DNA of 64,000 nucleotides from Gracilibacillus timonensis (GTDB taxonomy: Bacteria > Bacillota > Bacilli > Bacillales > Amphibacillaceae): positions 992,001 to 1,056,000 of the forward strand of contig NZ_FLKH01000012.1 in assembly GCF_900086715.1 (NCBI RefSeq), written 5' to 3'. Shown here piece by piece: positions 42,855-53,600 of this stretch. How positions within the stretch are numbered: position 1 is the first letter of the stretch; each line of letters opens with the position of its first letter. The position numbers and the translations under genes were made by a program. The notes beneath the pieces are model-generated. The model was not told where the DNA came from. It did no database searches and was given only the letters and a program-made list of their open reading frames with translations.

Positions 42855-43808
42855 ATGTCTACGAACGAGCAACAATACATAAATCTTTGTCAGAAAATAT
42901 TAACAGAAGGCATGAGAAGAGAGGATCGTACCAAGACGGGGACACTATCGATTTTTGGCCACCAAATGCGCTTTGATTTAGCGGAAGGCTTTCCCTTATT
43001 AACGACCAAGAAAGTTCCATTCCGTTTAATAGTTAGTGAATTACTTTGGTTTATTAAGGGAGATACGAATATTCGCTATTTATTACAGCACAATAATAAT
43101 ATCTGGAATGAATGGGCCTTTAAAAATTGGATAGAAAGCAGCGACTACCACGGGCCGGATATGACTGACTTTGGAAATCGATCCCTTGCTGATCCCTCGT
43201 TTAAAAAGGTGTACGAGGAACAAATGACCCTTTTTAAGGAAAAAATCCTGGCAGATGATGATTTTGCCAAACAATACGGTGAGCTGGGATCGGTATATGG
43301 CAAACAGTGGCGCGCTTGGCAGACAAGCAGAGGGGAAACGATTGATCAATTAAAAGAGGTTATCGAATCGATCAAGCATTCTCCTTACTCCAGAAGGCAT
43401 ATTGTATCTGCCTGGAATCCAGAAGACTTGCCATCGATGGCGTTACCACCTTGTCATACCATGTTTCAATTTTACGTAGCAGATGGCAAGTTAAGCTGTC
43501 AATTATATCAACGAAGCGCTGATACCTTTTTGGGAGTACCCTTTAATATTGCCAGCTACGCCTTGTTAACGATGATGATCGCACAGGAATGCGGCTTGGA
43601 GCGAGGAGAGTTTGTTCATACACTTGGTGATGCTCATATTTATGCCAACCATCAAGAACAAGTTCAGCAGCAATTAGAACGTGAACCACGTTCGCTGCCA
43701 AATGTGGTGATCAACCAACACAAATCCATCTTTGATATGGAAATCGAGGATATCCAACTAGAAGGATATGATCCACACCCAGCAATTAAGGCACCCATTG
43801 CCGTATAG
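42855..43808 (+). CDS. thyA: Thymidylate synthase
   Basis: Makes dTMP from dUMP using methylene-tetrahydrofolate. The 317-residue length corresponds to the long form with an insertion (as in Lactobacillus casei) rather than the 264-residue E. coli form. The start [20 protein letters not shown], the catalytic Cys in [14 protein letters not shown] and the dUMP-binding [20 protein letters not shown] are all present. Its stop lies 10 bp before dfrA, whose product regenerates the folate used here, so the two form a functional operon. Confidence 0.97.
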   Translation: MSTNEQQYINLCQKILTEGMRREDRTKTGTLSIFGHQMRFDLAEGFPLLTTKKVPFRLIVSELLWFIKGDTNIRYLLQHNNNIWNEWAFKNWIESSDYHGPDMTDFGNRSLADPSFKKVYEEQMTLFKEKILADDDFAKQYGELGSVYGKQWRAWQTSRGETIDQLKEVIESIKHSPYSRRHIVSAWNPEDLPSMALPPCHTMFQFYVADGKLSCQLYQRSADTFLGVPFNIASYALLTMMIAQECGLERGEFVHTLGDAHIYANHQEQVQQQLEREPRSLPNVVINQHKSIFDMEIEDIQLEGYDPHPAIKAPIAV

Positions 43809-43818
43809 GAGGTAAACT

Positions 43819-44316
43819 ATGATTTCATTATTATTTGCAATGAGTAAAAATAGGGTAATTGGCAAGGATCAACAGCTGCCCTGGCATTTACCGAAAGATT
43901 TGAAATTTTTCAAAGACAAAACATTGGGACAAACGGTGATCATGGGAAGAAAGACGTTTGAGTCCATGAATGCTCCCTTACCTAAGCGCCATAATATTTT
44001 ATTGACGACAAAAGAAGTGGACCAGCCTGATGGTTACGATGTCATTCATTCGATAGATGATATTCAGGCACTGGAGGCGCAAGATCCAACGAAGGAATGG
44101 TTTGTGATTGGTGGTCAAGAAGTGTATCGAAAAGCATTAGCATTTGCCGATCGTATCTATATGACTTTGATTGAAGAGGAATTTGAAGGGGATACCTTTT
44201 TCCCAACATTTGATGAAAGTAAATGGGAGATCACCTCCAAAGAAAAAGGGATCAAGGACGAAAAGAACCCCTATGACTATTATTTTATCCAGTATGATCG
44301 AAAAAAGTCGCAATAA
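43819..44316 (+). CDS. dfrA: Dihydrofolate reductase
   Basis: NADPH-dependent reductase that restores tetrahydrofolate after thymidylate synthesis (165 residues). Motifs are MISLLFAMSKNRVIGKDQQL, PWHLPKDLKFFKDKTLGQTV, the catalytic acidic residue in HLPKDL (Asp27), MGRKTFESM and WFVIGGQEVYRKAL. AGGAGG precedes the ATG. The order thyA-dfrA is usual in Bacillales. Confidence 0.97.
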   Translation: MISLLFAMSKNRVIGKDQQLPWHLPKDLKFFKDKTLGQTVIMGRKTFESMNAPLPKRHNILLTTKEVDQPDGYDVIHSIDDIQALEAQDPTKEWFVIGGQEVYRKALAFADRIYMTLIEEEFEGDTFFPTFDESKWEITSKEKGIKDEKNPYDYYFIQYDRKKSQ

Positions 44317-44399
44317 ATGTTGTGTTATTACAGACAAGCAGGTAAAATCATGTTAAGATAAGAGGTAATGAAATTCTATACAAAAGGGGAGTAGCTGTC

Positions 44400-44576
44400 A
44401 TGCTATCATCAATTGGTATTCCCGGATTGATTTTGATTTTAGTCATTGCTTTAGTGATCTTTGGTCCAAAGAAACTACCAGAAATTGGTAAAGCTACTGG
44501 TGAAACGTTGCGTGAATTCAAGAAATCAGCACGTGATTTGACGGACGATCAACAAGATCAAAAAGAAAATAAATGA
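44400..44576 (+). CDS. tatA: Twin-arginine translocase subunit TatA, copy 1
   Basis: 58-residue TatA/TatE-type protein: a short N-terminal membrane helix ([16 protein letters not shown]), the [10 protein letters not shown] hinge, and an amphipathic helix with [17 protein letters not shown]. TatA forms the pore that carries folded proteins across the membrane with TatC. GGGGAG lies upstream of the ATG. A paralogue of exactly the same length follows 27 bp later. Confidence 0.95.
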   Translation: MLSSIGIPGLILILVIALVIFGPKKLPEIGKATGETLREFKKSARDLTDDQQDQKENK

Positions 44577-44603
44577 TAAGCCATTAATCGAGGTGAAGAT
44601 CGG

Positions 44604-44780
44604 ATGTTATCAAACATTGGCTTTCCAGGTTTATTTTTAATCCTTATTGTTGCCTTAATCATTTTCGGACCATCGAAACTCCCGGAAATAGGCAAAGCGG
44701 TCGGAAGTTCCTTACGAGAGTTCAAAAAGGCAACCAATGATTTACTTCGTGAGGATAAAAACAATTCAGAACATAAGTAG
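44604..44780 (+). CDS. tatA: Twin-arginine translocase subunit TatA, copy 2
   Basis: 58 residues, with the same architecture as the upstream copy and identical at about 60 percent of positions by eye ([53 protein letters not shown]). It is preceded by GAGGTGAAG and followed by a terminator before tatC. The two adjacent copies presumably arose by tandem duplication and could differ in substrate or expression. Confidence 0.95.
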   Translation: MLSNIGFPGLFLILIVALIIFGPSKLPEIGKAVGSSLREFKKATNDLLREDKNNSEHK

Positions 44781-44787
44781 AGCGAGA

Positions 44788-44826
44788 AGGGCTGTCAACA
44801 CGTTCGTAAGTGACAGTTCTTTTTTG
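44788..44826 (+). terminator. Terminator between tatA copy 2 and tatC
   Basis: The stem AAGGGCTGTCA / TGACAGTTCTT (with G-U pairs) is followed by TTTTT. It would reduce tatC transcription relative to tatA, matching the excess of TatA over TatC known in Tat systems (inference). Confidence 0.75.
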
Positions 44827-44895
44827 TGGGATAGAAAGACAAAGCGTTTGTTTTAATAAATGGAACAGCTTTATATGTAGGAAGGAACGTTGCCC

Positions 44896-45654
44896 ATGAC
44901 GCAAGATAATGCAACATCAACGGAAAAAGAAATGGGGTACTTAGACCATTTTGCAGAATTGCGAAACCGGCTGTTATGGACTGCCGTTGTCTTTATCGTT
45001 TTTTTTATTGTCGGTTTTTATTTCGAGAGCCATATTCGTGCATTCTTTTTACAAGATATAGATATTAACTTACACTTAATGGCGCCAGAAGAAATGCTCT
45101 GGATTATCATTATGATTGCTTTTTTGGTTGCCTGTACCATCACGTTGCCATTTCTATGTGTGCAAATTTGGCTGTTTGTGAAACCAGGATTAACGAGACA
45201 TGAACAACGGACAACGGTTTGGTATATTCCCGTTATCTTTCTTTTGTTTCTTGGCGGTTTGGTGTTTGGTTATTTTATCTTTATTCAGTTAATCTTGCCA
45301 TTTGTATTATCACTTAATGATGGTATGTTTGATACGGTATTTACGGTAGAGAGATATTTTCGCTTTATGTTTCGAGTAGTCTTTCCGTTTGCGATCTTTT
45401 TTGAAATACCTGTTATTACGATGTTTTTGACTAGTTTAGGCATGGTAACGCCAAAATTCTTAAGCAAAACGCGAAAGTATGCCTATTTTATCTTGATTAT
45501 TATCGGAACGATGATTTCACCGCCAGAGTTTATCACACAAATTGTTGTTGCCATACCACTTATCGTTTTATATGAAATCAGTATTATGCTCTCCCGCATG
45601 ATCTATCGCAGAAAAGAGAGGCAGCGGCAAGCGTTTATGAAGGAAGGTGAATGA
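44896..45654 (+). CDS. tatC: Twin-arginine translocase subunit TatC
   Basis: Polytopic core of the Tat translocase, which binds twin-arginine signal peptides. The 252-residue product has six predicted helices and the conserved N-terminal segment MGYLDHFAELRNRLL, a signature FVKPGLTRHEQR and a C-terminal ISPPEFITQIVVAIPLIVLY with the conserved Pro-Pro. I use ATG 44896 rather than TTG 44890, given AGGAAGGA upstream. It is the third gene of the tat cluster and is followed, with a 3-bp gap, by yozE. Confidence 0.95.
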   Translation: MTQDNATSTEKEMGYLDHFAELRNRLLWTAVVFIVFFIVGFYFESHIRAFFLQDIDINLHLMAPEEMLWIIIMIAFLVACTITLPFLCVQIWLFVKPGLTRHEQRTTVWYIPVIFLLFLGGLVFGYFIFIQLILPFVLSLNDGMFDTVFTVERYFRFMFRVVFPFAIFFEIPVITMFLTSLGMVTPKFLSKTRKYAYFILIIIGTMISPPEFITQIVVAIPLIVLYEISIMLSRMIYRRKERQRQAFMKEGE

Positions 45655-45656
45655 TC

Positions 45657-45878
45657 ATGAAGTCTTTTTATCATTTTATGATGCGCTATCGCGGTAATAA
45701 ACAGCTGGATGATGCACGTAAGCTAGCAGATTGGATGTTCTATGAATCAGGTTTTCCTAAACATTCGAAAGATTATCATGAGATTAGCGAATTTATGGAG
45801 TGGCATGCTCCGTTTCCATCTGCCGTAGCAACTTTTGATCAATTATGGAATGAATACGAGGAACAAGAAAGGCCTTGA
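45657..45878 (+). CDS. yozE: YozE family protein (UPF0346)
   Basis: 73-residue SAM-like helical protein of unknown function, conserved in Bacilli. MKSFYHFMMRYRGNK at the start, FPKHSKDYHEISEFME in the middle and VATFDQLWNEYE at the end match the family. ATG 45657 is chosen over ATG 45651 because relatives begin MKSFYHF. It is read from the same transcript as tatC. The terminator stem includes its stop codon. Confidence 0.9.
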   Translation: MKSFYHFMMRYRGNKQLDDARKLADWMFYESGFPKHSKDYHEISEFMEWHAPFPSAVATFDQLWNEYEEQERP

Positions 45879-45903
45879 GCGGGAATGCTCATGGCTTTTT
45901 TTA
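45872..45903 (+). terminator. Terminator of tatC-yozE
   Basis: The stem GCCTTGAGC / GCTCATGGC has one mismatch and is followed by seven T. Confidence 0.8.
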
Positions 45904-45911
45904 AAAGATAA

Positions 45912-45999
45912 AAAAGCATAAAACCATTGATATAATAGGGTTTGGGACGATTTGACCTTGAATGAACCAGAGTACCAATAAGATGGATTATGTAAAGTA
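45912..45999 (+). repeat. Dispersed repeat B, copy 3
   Basis: It reads AAAGCATAAAACCATTGATA, TAATAGGGTTTGGGACGATT, TGACCTTGAATGAACCAGAG, TACCAATAAGATGGATTATG and TAAAGTA, matching copy 1 (466-560, inverted) block by block. Like copy 1, it starts directly behind a gene terminator. Confidence 0.7.
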
Positions 46000-46205
46000 A
46001 TAAGAAATTCCAAGTAATCATGTTGAACGTTTTTAATGTGCTAGGAAAAATAATGCTCCCTCCTAACAATTATCGCAATCCCTTCGACAGTTCTCGATTC
46101 TTCTTATATCAAGAAGAATAATTTGAATCTATAGTAAACTAATAGCTAAAAAAAAGGTATAATAGTTTTAACCTCTATTGATGGTTTATTTGAAAAGGAG
46201 AGAAA

Positions 46206-49200
46206 TTGACAAAGGGGATTATACGGATCATGAATAAAAAAAAGGTAATGATTATTCTGCTATTCCTATTATTTCTCACTGGCCTACGACTTCTATGGTT
46301 TGCTTTTGTTGAGACAGGAGAGTCCAGTCCAGTTTTAATTCAAGAAGGTCATGGACACATTCAAGAGCAAAACGCGGAAAAGTCAGAGATTTTTCAACTT
46401 GAAGGAGAGTGGGAATTTTATCCTGAACAAATAATTGATCCAGAGAAAGTAGAGGATGGAGCAGCATTTCAAAATAAAAAATATACCGTATTCCCGGATC
46501 AGTGGTTTTCCTATATAGATAATCAAGCATTCTCCTCAGGCACCTTTCGCATGCAAGCTAGCCTTGATGAAAGTTTTGTGGATCAACCGTTAGCGATTTA
46601 TATACCAAGGATCCCCTCGGCTAATCATATATATATTAATGGAGAACTGATAGGGAAATCAGGGAATCCATCTATGCTTCGAGAAAGCTTTGTAGCAAAT
46701 ACTTTGCCGTACTATATTATGTTTCAGGTGCATTCACCTGATTTGGATATCGTAGTGCAGGCAAGTGATGATGGCAGAGTATCTAATTTTGGTATACAAC
46801 CACTCTTATTTGGTTTCACAGCAGATATTCAGCATACCTATCAAATGAATATGCTGTGGAAGGGAATCGTTTTGATTTTTATGCTACTTCTTTTCATTGC
46901 AGCTGTTCTCTTATTTTGTATGCAATATAAAACGAAATTAGCATTCTATTTCGGTTTGTTGATGATGAGTGCTTCTCTCATGATTTTGTTTGACCCAGAT
47001 GGAGCCCCTTTATTATCGCTTTTTATCGATGCTACTATACGATCAAAAATAATATTCTTAATACATATTTCCATTGCAACCTCTTTATTGAAATTTATAG
47101 AATATTTTTTGCCAGGCTATTTTCCTGCGTTGATTTATCGAATGGTTACAACGATGTATCTGCTATATGGTTTACTGATTATCCTATTACCTATTTCTAT
47201 TATTTGGGAATATCAATTCTTACTTGGTATTGTGTATTTTAGTTGTCTTTCTATAATTATTACGCAGATTGTTAAAGCGAATTTAGCTGGAGAACCGAAT
47301 ACATTGTTACTGATACTAGCTGCTATCGCCGTATTAAATAGTATTATATGGTCTACATTAAAGCATGAAAAAAATATGATAATGAATTTTTACCCTTTTG
47401 ACCTCTTCATTGCTTTGTTGCTGTTTGAGTTATTCTGGATTTGCATGTTTTTAAAACATGTAAGGGATGTAGAAGAAAAGAATACCAAATTGCAGTTAGC
47501 AAATAAAAGCAGAGATGACTTTTTAGCTAATACCTCCCATGAAATGCGAAATCCATTACATAGTATGATGCATATCGCGCAATATGTGTTGGATAACCCA
47601 GCAAATAAAATCACCAATAAAGATCGTGATGACCTTCTCTTATTAATACAGGTAGGAAGAAGAATGTCGATGCTCATTAATGATTTAATTGATCTGTCCC
47701 AATTAAAGGAACATCACTTACGATTGGATAAAAAGTCTGTTGATCTTCATGTGCAAATGAAGATGGTTTTGGATATGTTAACGCATGTAGTGGAAGGGAA
47801 ACCATTACAAATTATAAATCGGGTTGATCCATCCTTTCCTTTATTAGATGCGGACGAAAATCGTTTGAATCAAATATTATTGAATCTTTTACATAATGCC
47901 ATTAAATTTACTGATGAAGGTACCATTATGGTTCGATCACATGTAGCAAATGATATGGCAGTGATAGAAGTTATTGACTCAGGAGAAGGTATTGAAGCCG
48001 ATAAGATAGAAAAAATCTTTTTACCATATGAACAAATCATTACAGAATATAATGCCTATCATTCCGGAACAGGGATTGGCTTAGCAATTACGAAGGAACT
48101 GATTGAATTACAAGGTGGTACCATTGATGTAGAATCAGAGTTAGGAAAAGGCACCACATTTCGTTTTACACTTGATTTATATCAAGGAAAAAGGGAGAAC
48201 CTAGAGAATTTAGAAATTCCTACAACAGAAATCATTATGCCAGAAGGGTTGGAGGATGCATCACCTGCTGCTAGTAATCAGAAGCACTTTAAGTTATTAC
48301 TCGTAGATGATGAAAAGATCAATTTAACTGTGGTATCTAAAATATTAGATCAACATCGGTATGAAATTACTTTTGCTAATAATGGGGAGGAAGCATGGCA
48401 TTATATCAATAACCAACGATTTGATTTAGTAATAAGTGATGTGATGATGCCAGGCATATCAGGATTTGAACTAACAAGAAAAATAAGAATAAAACACAAT
48501 TTATCAGAACTGCCAATCCTTTTACTTACTGCTAGAGCACGAGCAGAAGATTTAGAGGCAGGTTTTAAAGCGGGAGCTAATGATTATGTTGTGAAACCTA
48601 TTGAACCATTAGAATTACGGGCAAGAGTACAGGTACTTACAGACCTAAAAGAAGCTATCTCCGATCGATTAAGTATGGAAGCTGCATGGTTAAGAGCACA
48701 AGTTAATCCACATTTTATTTTTAATACTCTTACGTCTATTCTAAGTTTAATGGTAGTTGATAAAGAAAAAATGACGGAATTATTAGATCATTTTAATTAT
48801 TTTATGCAATCTAGCTTTGCCTTTCAAAATATGGATGAATTGGTTTCATTGAAACAAGAATTGAAATTAGTTGACGCCTATCTTGGTATTGAACAAGCTC
48901 GTTTTGGAGATAAAATCAAAGTGAATAAACAAATTGACGTAAAAACAGAGGGCATTTTAATTCCACCACTTACGGTTCAGACATTAGTAGAAAATGCGAT
49001 CAAACATGGCATATTGAAACGCCAGCAAGGTGGAGAAGTTACTATTCAGGCAGTTTATAGCAAAGGAAAATGTGAAATGAGAATAAAAGACAACGGTGTT
49101 GGATTCCAAGAAGAGGTAAAAGAAAAATGGCGTAGTGAGAAAAGGAAACATGGAGTGGGATTATTAAATACGGAAAAAAGATTATTTCAATATATGGGAG

Positions 49201-49280
49201 AAGGTTTGATGATTGATAGCAGTCCGGATAAAGGAACGATAATTAGTTTCCGACTTCCCGTTGTTGATGATGTAAAATAA
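46206..49280 (+). CDS. Hybrid sensor kinase with two kinase modules (7TMR-DISM, HisKA, REC, LytS-type)
   Basis: 1024 residues. A membrane anchor (about 13-31) and an extracellular jelly-roll-like sensor (about 60-205) are followed by about seven helices (215-420; 7TMR-DISM type). Next come a classical kinase with H-box His445 (NTSHEMRNPLHSMM) and its ATPase domain (NRLNQILLNLLHNAIKFTDE, GTGIGLAITKELIELQGG), a receiver domain with phosphoacceptor Asp745 (ISDVMMPGISG), and a second, LytS-type kinase with His836 in VNPHFIFNTL plus its own ATPase domain (TLVENAIKHGILKRQQGG, GVGLLNTEKRL). The start is either TTG 46206 (AAAGGAG upstream) or ATG 46230. No separate response regulator or target is adjacent, so the output partner is unknown. 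Confidence 0.92.
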   Translation: MTKGIIRIMNKKKVMIILLFLLFLTGLRLLWFAFVETGESSPVLIQEGHGHIQEQNAEKSEIFQLEGEWEFYPEQIIDPEKVEDGAAFQNKKYTVFPDQWFSYIDNQAFSSGTFRMQASLDESFVDQPLAIYIPRIPSANHIYINGELIGKSGNPSMLRESFVANTLPYYIMFQVHSPDLDIVVQASDDGRVSNFGIQPLLFGFTADIQHTYQMNMLWKGIVLIFMLLLFIAAVLLFCMQYKTKLAFYFGLLMMSASLMILFDPDGAPLLSLFIDATIRSKIIFLIHISIATSLLKFIEYFLPGYFPALIYRMVTTMYLLYGLLIILLPISIIWEYQFLLGIVYFSCLSIIITQIVKANLAGEPNTLLLILAAIAVLNSIIWSTLKHEKNMIMNFYPFDLFIALLLFELFWICMFLKHVRDVEEKNTKLQLANKSRDDFLANTSHEMRNPLHSMMHIAQYVLDNPANKITNKDRDDLLLLIQVGRRMSMLINDLIDLSQLKEHHLRLDKKSVDLHVQMKMVLDMLTHVVEGKPLQIINRVDPSFPLLDADENRLNQILLNLLHNAIKFTDEGTIMVRSHVANDMAVIEVIDSGEGIEADKIEKIFLPYEQIITEYNAYHSGTGIGLAITKELIELQGGTIDVESELGKGTTFRFTLDLYQGKRENLENLEIPTTEIIMPEGLEDASPAASNQKHFKLLLVDDEKINLTVVSKILDQHRYEITFANNGEEAWHYINNQRFDLVISDVMMPGISGFELTRKIRIKHNLSELPILLLTARARAEDLEAGFKAGANDYVVKPIEPLELRARVQVLTDLKEAISDRLSMEAAWLRAQVNPHFIFNTLTSILSLMVVDKEKMTELLDHFNYFMQSSFAFQNMDELVSLKQELKLVDAYLGIEQARFGDKIKVNKQIDVKTEGILIPPLTVQTLVENAIKHGILKRQQGGEVTIQAVYSKGKCEMRIKDNGVGFQEEVKEKWRSEKRKHGVGLLNTEKRLFQYMGEGLMIDSSPDKGTIISFRLPVVDDVK

Positions 49281-49448
49281 TGTTTTTAGTCTATAAAACA
49301 GAAAAAATAATCCACCTAATACGGACGAGGATGATTGGCTTATTCATCTTGTCGATAGTTCAATAGACAGTTGTATGATTTGAAAAAGTAACAAACTTGA
49401 ATGAGGATGTGCAGTAATGAAAAATAATATTATTTTTTAGGCAATTTG

Positions 49449-49477
49449 CTGACAGCGATCATTTGTTCGTGTATAAT
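49449..49477 (+). promoter_or_regulatory. sbcDC promoter with LexA-type SOS box
   Basis: CTGACA (49449-49454) and TATAAT (49472-49477) are 17 bp apart. Between them CGATCATTTGTTCG (49456-49469) fits the Gram-positive LexA box CGAAC-N4-GTTCG with one mismatch. Confidence 0.75.
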
Positions 49478-49513
49478 GATAAGTAAGATTAGAGGAGAAA
49501 GGCTGGGAACGTA

Positions 49514-50662
49514 ATGAAGATATTACATACGGCGGATTGGCACTTAGGCAAGATTGTACATGGATTACATATGACTAATGATCAAGCGGAAATGATGCAG
49601 CAATTACTAGCTATTATTAAAGAACAAAAGCCAGATATCATTATCATTGCAGGCGATTTGTATGATCGCGCTGTGCCCCCGCGAGAAGCGGTGGAGTTAT
49701 TGAATGACTTTTTTACAACGATTACTACAGAATTACATATTCCGATTATGGCGATTTCAGGTAATCACGACAGCCCTGATCGGTTAGGGTTCGGTGCTAG
49801 CTTATTTCATGCTAACCAATTGTATCTTGCAACCACAATGGCAGATATTTTTCAGCCGGTGACCTTTACACAGGATGGACAAGATGTGACCTTCCACCTT
49901 GTTCCATATGTAGAGCCTGAGCAAGTAAAACACTATTTTCAGGAGTCAGATATCCAGACACATCAGCAGGCTATGGAACGTATTATTCAAGAAATAAAAA
50001 AACAAATGAACCCAGAATCGAAGCATGTGCTTGTTGCCCATGCCTTTATTGCCGGAGGAATGGAATCGGAATCGGAAGAACGACTCACCATGATTGGCGG
50101 CAGCCCCTATATCGACGTCTCTCTCTTTGATGCCTTTGATTATGTGGCACTTGGGCATCTTCACCAGCCGCAGAAAATCAAGCGGGATACGGTTCGTTAC
50201 AGCGGTTCTCCCATGAAATATTCTTTTTCCGAAGCCAATCATCAAAAATCGGTGACCATCGTAGAAAGCACCGATACGATCGAGCTAAGCACCATACCTA
50301 TTAAGCCTGTTAGGGATTTACGTATTGTTGAAGGTTATTTTGAGGAGTTATTGACTGGTAATTCAGAACCTCCTAGTGAAGATTATTTACAGATTCGCCT
50401 TCTGGATGATGGAGCTATCATCGATCCAGTTACCAAGCTGCGGCGATTATTCCCTAATATTTTACGATTGGAACGAAAGCAGTATTTCATCCATCAATCT
50501 TTAAAAGAGATCGAATCCATCAAAGAAAAACAGCAAATGACGCATGAGCAATTGTTTGCCGCTTTCTATAAAGAAATGAAAGGGGAAGACCTGCCGAAAG
50601 AACGGGAGCCTTACGTAAAGGAAGCGATAGATCAGGTTATGCAAGCAGAAAGGGAGAAGTAA
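49514..50662 (+). CDS. sbcD: DNA exonuclease subunit SbcD (Mre11-type)
   Basis: Metal-dependent nuclease that, with SbcC, opens hairpins and trims DNA ends. The 382-residue product has the phosphodiesterase motifs in order: DWHLGK (about 8-13), IIAGDLYDRAVPP (about 44), AISGNHDSPDRLG (about 81), LVAHAFIAGG (about 174) and ALGHLHQPQ (about 213). It is followed by sbcC after a single base. Its promoter carries a LexA-type box, so expression is likely induced by DNA damage. Confidence 0.96.
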   Translation: MKILHTADWHLGKIVHGLHMTNDQAEMMQQLLAIIKEQKPDIIIIAGDLYDRAVPPREAVELLNDFFTTITTELHIPIMAISGNHDSPDRLGFGASLFHANQLYLATTMADIFQPVTFTQDGQDVTFHLVPYVEPEQVKHYFQESDIQTHQQAMERIIQEIKKQMNPESKHVLVAHAFIAGGMESESEERLTMIGGSPYIDVSLFDAFDYVALGHLHQPQKIKRDTVRYSGSPMKYSFSEANHQKSVTIVESTDTIELSTIPIKPVRDLRIVEGYFEELLTGNSEPPSEDYLQIRLLDDGAIIDPVTKLRRLFPNILRLERKQYFIHQSLKEIESIKEKQQMTHEQLFAAFYKEMKGEDLPKEREPYVKEAIDQVMQAEREK

Positions 50663-50663
50663 T

Positions 50664-53600
50664 ATGCGAGCGATAAAATTGGAACTAACGGCATTTGGGC
50701 CTTATCGAAATAAACAGGTCATCGATTTTTCGAAACTAGGGGAAGAACCTATCTTTTTAATCACTGGTCCAACTGGAGCAGGAAAGACAACGATTTTTGA
50801 TGCGATTTGTTATAGCCTATATGGCAAGGCGAGTGGAATGGATCGAGATCAAGAAGCCTTTCGCAGTCACTTTGCTGAAGTAGGGGAGCCAACGTTTGTG
50901 CAATTTACCTTCCAGCTTCATGACTCCTTATATTGCGTTACCAGAAGTCCAAAGCAACAGAAGCTTAAGGCGCGTGGTGAGGGCTATACGGAGGAAGTGG
51001 CAGCCGCCAGTTTATATCAATGTAACGCGCTCGGTGAGTGGGTATTGCAAAGCTCTAAGATTAAGGACGTCAATGAGGCGATAGAGTCGATGATCGGTCT
51101 GGATTACGAACAATTTAAGAAAATGATTATGATCCCCCAAGGTGAATTCAGAAAACTGATTTCGGAAAATAGCCGAGAACGAGAAGAAATTTTGCAGAAG
51201 ATATTTCGGACGCATTTTTATCAACAGATGACCGAGGCGTTCAAGGAAAAGGCCAGCAAATTAAGCGATGAGATTGCTAAGCTGGATTGGAAATATCAGC
51301 AAGCAATCGCTAAGCTGCCATCCGAGTGGATAGATCAAGCGTTGCCTGCGGACGTTACAGACCAATTGGAGGACCGTCTGCGTCAATTGACAGAGCAGAA
51401 ACAACAGGAAGAGCACATTCAGACAGAGCTAGCTGAGAAATTGCAACGATTACAAGAGGCATATTATCAGATGAAACAGCTGCTTGAAGCTTTTCAACAA
51501 TATGAACAATTGCAACAGCAACAAGCGGAACTTATTTCAGCTCAGCCAACCGTGAATAAACATCGGGAGGAGTTGGAACTTGCCAAGATCGCTGATCAGG
51601 TCTATCCGCTGGAACAACAAGCTAAGGAAAGAGAAGAAGAGCGACAGATACAGTACAAGCAGTTGCAGACCTTAACACAGCAGTATCAACAATCGGAGGA
51701 GAACTACCAGGATGTCAAGCGTCGTTATGTGGTAGAGAAAGATCGAGAACAGGAACGGACAGATCTCCAATTTGAGTTGAAGAAACAACAAGAACTTCTG
51801 TCACAAATGGACCGGTTTCATCGTTTGCAAGAGAAGCTCCAAACAAGTAAAGTTAAACTGGATCAGGAGGAAAAGGATAGCGCCGAATGGGGAGAACGGC
51901 TGGAAAAACTCGATCAATTAAGAAAAAAGATTTATCAGGATAAAGATGAATTACAATTCATCAAAGAGCGAACGTTTGAACTGTTTCAACAACAAGAAAA
52001 ATATAAGCAAGTCATTCAAATGGTAGCAGAATTTGTACAGAAAGAACGAGAACGACAGGAATTTGGGGAACAGGTTCAGAAAGAAAGTCAGCGTGTAAAG
52101 GAACTGCAAAGCAAGCAAAAACAGCAAGAGGAAACATGCCATCATATTGAAATACAGCAGCAAGAACAACTATCCAGTTATTTAGCGACGACACTGACCA
52201 GTGGGGAGGCATGCCCAGTTTGTGGTTCCACTACACACCCATCTCCAGCGGAACCAACAGACGCCTTGGTGTTGCAAGATGAGCTGGAACAAGCCAAACA
52301 GCGCCTGAGAGATATACAGCAAGAAACCAATCAAGCGGAACTAGCAGTACTTCAGGTAGAACAATCACTTAAAAATAATCAACAGCAAAGACAACACATG
52401 GCTGATCAATTAGAATGGCCGGTTACTGATCGTTCACTAGATGACATACAACAGCATGAACAACAACTGGAAGAAAAGCGCCAACAACTAAATGATGAAC
52501 ATAAACGGCTGATGGCAGAACAAGAAACGATCACTACAAGACTATCTGCTAATCAACAAGAAGTAGACCGGTATGATGAGTATAAGCAGCAACAGATGAA
52601 CATAGAACAGAAACATCAAGCTACTCAGCAAGAGTATCATCAATATGCTGCTGAGTATAAGCAGCTGCAGCAGCAAATGCCAGAGCACATTGATTCAGAC
52701 CAAGCCTTCCAAGACAAGGTGGCCTCGCTTGAGAAAGAGGTAACCCAACAAATACAAACTTGGGAGAACATACAATTAGAATTGGAAACTGCCTTGACCG
52801 ATAAAAACAAAAAAGAGAGCGCCTATCATGAAGCGGTGAAATATGATCGTCAGCTGCAAGAGAAGGCGGAGGCGGCAAAGCAACAATTTCACCAAACCTT
52901 ACTAGAATATGGATTCAAAAAACAGGCCGATTATCAGGAGGCGCTTCGATCTTCGCAGGAAAAAGTTCGGTTAGAAGAAGTGATAAATAGACATAATAAA
53001 CAGAAGGATCTTGTCCAACACCAGATGCAAGAACTTGATAAACAGATTGCTCAAAAGCAAAAACCAGATTTAGCTAAGGCAGACAAGGAAATTCAACAAG
53101 TGTCAGCAGAAAAAGAATTGGCAAATGAGCGTTTGCAGCATAGGAAACAACAGTTGCAGCAACTGCAAGAAACGATTGGACAAACCAATCAATTAACCAA
53201 AGAAAAAAAGGAACTGGAAAAAGAATACTTGCATGTTGGGGAATTAGCTGATTTGGCGCGAGGTGATAATAGCGCTCGTTTATCATTGGAACGATTTGTT
53301 TTGGCTACCTTTTTAGATGAAATTGTCTTACAAGCCAATTTGCGCCTGAGCCAAATGACGGATCATCGTTTTCAGTTATTGCGCAGCGAATCCTTGGCTA
53401 AACGTGGAGCTCAAAGTGGGTTAGATTTAGAAGTACTTGATCATTACACCGGTAAACAAAGATCTGTGAAAACATTGTCCGGTGGAGAAGGTTTTAAGAC
53501 GGCTTTAAGTTTGGCTTTAGGTATGGCTGATATTGTACAAGCACATGCGGGCGGGGTGCAGTTAGACACGCTGTTTATTGACGAAGGTTTTGGAACATTG

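Noticed and set aside
45839-46069. A 76-codon minus-strand frame containing LLYIIHLIGTLVHSRS, also seen translated from 466-560
   Set aside because: The shared peptide comes from the non-coding dispersed repeat B. The frames diverge on both sides and lack starts with binding sites.
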